NCBI GenBank assembly: GCA_003649565.1
Contig: QMSF01000051.1
Location: forward strand, 1 to 6,684
Reading direction: 5' to 3'
Source of the DNA: Thermoprotei archaeon
GTDB taxonomy: Archaea; Thermoproteota; Methanomethylicia; Nezhaarchaeales; WYZ-LMO8
DNA: 6,684 bases
The position numbers and the translations under genes are program-made. The notes beneath the pieces were generated by a model. That model saw nothing but the letters and a program-made list of their open reading frames with translations. It was not told the origin of the DNA and did no database searches. Shown in pieces: positions 4,551 to 6,684 of the stretch (position 1 is the stretch's first letter; every line of letters starts with the position of its first letter).

Positions 4551-6684
4551 ATGACAGAGCCATGTCTTGCTATTACATGTCTCAAAACGATAACTAGAAG
4601 CAAAAGGACTTTAATAGTTATGAAATGCTCCAAACATGAGCCAGATTTAAGGAATAATCCTCTTTGTAGGGGTAAGTTAATTCTGAAATTGTCTTTATTG
4701 AATAGAGAGGATGAACCAGTAAGTGTCGTATTGCTAGGAGAGAGAAGACTCATTAAATATGACTCTTCAACATTAAATGTTCTTTTTGATTATTCGGCTA
4801 GGCTTTCTAAGTTAAGAAAAATGCTTTTAGAGACACCTTTTGGAAATAAAGCTTTTCATTGCGTTAATTCTAAACCTTGTCTTCACGATTGCCCGGTGCT
4901 TAAAGCTTTCTTAAATTATAAGAACTGTTTCGCTTTTCTAAATTATCTTGGAATAGCGTATACTGACCCTTTGGGTTTTCATGCATTTGTGTCTTCACTA
5001 ATTAACAAGCTTAAGAATTTAGAGGAGCATAGTTACTACAAGAAGTGTCTTCATACCTTTATAACGCTTCTTAAATTAACGCTTAATGAGTTAGAAAGCT
5101 CCCAATTGATAATAGCCTTTAAAGATTATTATCGTCAACTTGGAGAAAAAATATACAATGAAGTCCTGCAGCCTTCACGCATAAATGAAAGAGCAAAATC
5201 ATTGGAACGTCACAAAAAGCTTGTTAAAGAATATCACGTAGACATTTACACTATAAGAATCTTAGAATCGCAAGTGTTAGAGCACATCTATAACGTATCT
5301 TTGAGCATACCCTATACGGCTAAGCATCTCTTTATGGCCTTGAAAAATAGCCTGAATATAGCGGATTTCTTGCATGACATCATTAAAATAGACTCCTTGT
5401 GGGAGAAAATTTGCTTTTTGAAGAGAGAGTATGAAGAGAAACTCAAAGAATTTAGATTCGATTTTTCTCATGATATGTTGCGAAAGATAGCTTCGTACTT
5501 AGCTTATAGAACTTTAGGTATGCATAAAATAATGCCTTTTTTATTAGATGACGATGTTGACGAAATCTACTTAGATAAACCTCAGTCAAAGATCTACTTA
5601 GATCACAGCGTTTTTGGTAGATGTGTGAGCAATATTTCATTAACGAAAAGAGATGTTGAGCGCTTTATAACTCATGTTAAAATAGAGAGTAAATTACCGC
5701 TCAACTACTTAAATCCGTCATTAAAGTGGAACATGGAAATAAACAACTATACCTTAAGAGTTTCAATAGACATACCTCCCTTGTCTTATGAAGGCCCATC
5801 GCTCGACTTAAGAAAAATAAAGCATAGAAATTTCACCATGGTAGACCTAATAAAAACTGGTACATTATCTCTAGAGGAAGCGGCTTTTCTAATGCTTCAT
5901 GTTTTAAATAGAAGAAACATCATAATTTGTGGCGAGCCAGGGTCTGGCAAAACAACGTTAATGAATGCACTAGATTTTTGTACACCAAAAAATTGGCGTA
6001 AGGTCTACATAGAAGACATTGTAGAAAGCTATGAGCAGAGATTTCAAGGGCGACATCAACTTAGATTGTATGTCGAACCATTTGAGACAAGGAAAAAATT
6101 ACGTAAGAAATCTTCGGAAATAATAAGATTATTACATAGAACTCCTGATTGGATTTGCATGGGGGAGTTACAAACAAAAGAGCACTTTAAAGCGCTTTTT
6201 CATGCTCTTACTGCTGGTCTTAAAGGCATACATACTTGCCATGCTTCTTCGATAACAGGCCTAATAAAACGCTGGGTTTTACACTACAACATACCAAAAG
6301 AGGATATCCTTGAGGTAGACTTGATAATTCACATGATAAAGTGCCATAAAGGAACAAAGGTAATTAGACGAATCAATGAAGTATGGGCTATTGGTAAACT
6401 TCACAATAGTGACTATGTAGAGATCGCCGGCGTTCCCTTGACTTTAATATTTAAATGGAATCCTCAATGTGATAGACATGAAGTACGTCTATTTGATATT
6501 TTGAGAGCACCCTCGATAAGTAAGATCATAAATTTAGGAGCGAATCCTGATGTATTAAGAGAGGAATATGAGGAGATTAAATCATTGCTAGGGGGCATGT
6601 TGCTAAGAAAACCTTTAGATTTAATGAGCTTCATGTCGTCCTACGATAATCTTGTACATAATTTTGTAAAGAGGGGTATCTATG
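4551..6684 (+). CDS. Archaeal VirB11/GspE2 (TadA-like) type II/IV secretion or pilus ATPase, 3' partial
   Basis: The frame runs from ATG 4551 to the window edge without a stop (711 complete codons). From about residue 331 it follows the archaeal secretion/pilus ATPase fold: D333-D-D-V-D-E-I-Y, S-N-I-S-L-T, G-P-S-L-D-L-R-K and T-G-T-L-S-L-E-E-A-A. Next come Walker A G461-E-P-G-S-G-K467-T-T, the Asp box Y-I-E488-D489, the P532-D533-W-I-C-M-G538-E539 Walker B region and a His box with H561 and H564. Such ATPases are hexamers under the membrane that drive pilus, archaellum or secretion systems with a TadC/ArlJ-type membrane partner, probably encoded beyond 6684. Residues 1-330 are unassigned and cysteine-containing (C26, C39, C104, C110, C114), with charged helical stretches. 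Two usual core residues are changed: the arginine of G-E-x-R is Q541, and the histidine of T-G-H is L557. A TTG at 4524 is a weaker start, since it would lie upstream of the predicted transcript start. Confidence 0.85.
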   Translation, partial: MTEPCLAITCLKTITRSKRTLIVMKCSKHEPDLRNNPLCRGKLILKLSLLNREDEPVSVVLLGERRLIKYDSSTLNVLFDYSARLSKLRKMLLETPFGNKAFHCVNSKPCLHDCPVLKAFLNYKNCFAFLNYLGIAYTDPLGFHAFVSSLINKLKNLEEHSYYKKCLHTFITLLKLTLNELESSQLIIAFKDYYRQLGEKIYNEVLQPSRINERAKSLERHKKLVKEYHVDIYTIRILESQVLEHIYNVSLSIPYTAKHLFMALKNSLNIADFLHDIIKIDSLWEKICFLKREYEEKLKEFRFDFSHDMLRKIASYLAYRTLGMHKIMPFLLDDDVDEIYLDKPQSKIYLDHSVFGRCVSNISLTKRDVERFITHVKIESKLPLNYLNPSLKWNMEINNYTLRVSIDIPPLSYEGPSLDLRKIKHRNFTMVDLIKTGTLSLEEAAFLMLHVLNRRNIIICGEPGSGKTTLMNALDFCTPKNWRKVYIEDIVESYEQRFQGRHQLRLYVEPFETRKKLRKKSSEIIRLLHRTPDWICMGELQTKEHFKALFHALTAGLKGIHTCHASSITGLIKRWVLHYNIPKEDILEVDLIIHMIKCHKGTKVIRRINEVWAIGKLHNSDYVEIAGVPLTLIFKWNPQCDRHEVRLFDILRAPSISKIINLGANPDVLREEYEEIKSLLGGMLLRKPLDLMSFMSSYDNLVHNFVKRGIY

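Noticed and set aside
4502..5640. Minus-strand frames at 4502-4753, 5277-5471 and 5452-5640
   Set aside because: They are antisense to the secretion ATPase frame, which is open across the whole region and carries family motifs.
1..6684. tRNA genes, CRISPR arrays, insertion sequences or long repeats
   Set aside because: No cloverleaf-like segment, spaced repeat series, transposase or terminal inverted repeat was found; nearly all the sequence is occupied by the listed genes.

Overview
The window reads as a slice of an AT-rich archaeal chromosome, most likely from the TACK side (Thermoproteota or a relative). The support is a set of information-processing families typical of that group: an SmAP3-type Lsm protein, an archaeosine tRNA-guanine transglycosylase, an archaeal CPSF2-type beta-CASP nuclease, a PAC2 proteasome-assembly chaperone, an archaeal VirB11/GspE2-type secretion ATPase, and a partial gene resembling RNA polymerase subunit Rpo8/RpoG. 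TATA-like boxes with short leaders also fit archaea. The exact lineage cannot be fixed from this sequence alone.

Layout. A partial minus-strand gene (1-183, Rpo8/RpoG-like) runs off the left edge. It is divergent from a plus-strand pair, Lsm (293-739) and tgtA (741-2348), which are 1 base apart and surely co-transcribed. tgtA converges on a minus-strand PAC2 gene (2394-3110). That gene is divergent, across 99 bp, from a plus-strand beta-CASP nuclease (3210-4493). After a 57-bp promoter gap, a long plus-strand reading frame (4551 to the right edge, at least 711 codons) encodes a secretion/pilus ATPase whose end lies outside the window. No stretch over 300 bp lacks a gene, and no RNA gene, insertion sequence or CRISPR array was seen.

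How the genes fit together. The first five genes are housekeeping: transcription (Rpo8-like), RNA binding (Lsm), tRNA G15 modification (TgtA), 20S proteasome assembly or activation (PAC2, with a C-terminal HbYX-type tail) and RNA processing/decay (aCPSF2). The last gene stands apart. It has a divergent ATPase core with substitutions at usually conserved Walker B and TGH positions, and a long cysteine-containing N-terminal region that I cannot assign. It is the best candidate here for something not well described, and its likely partner genes would lie to the right of the window.
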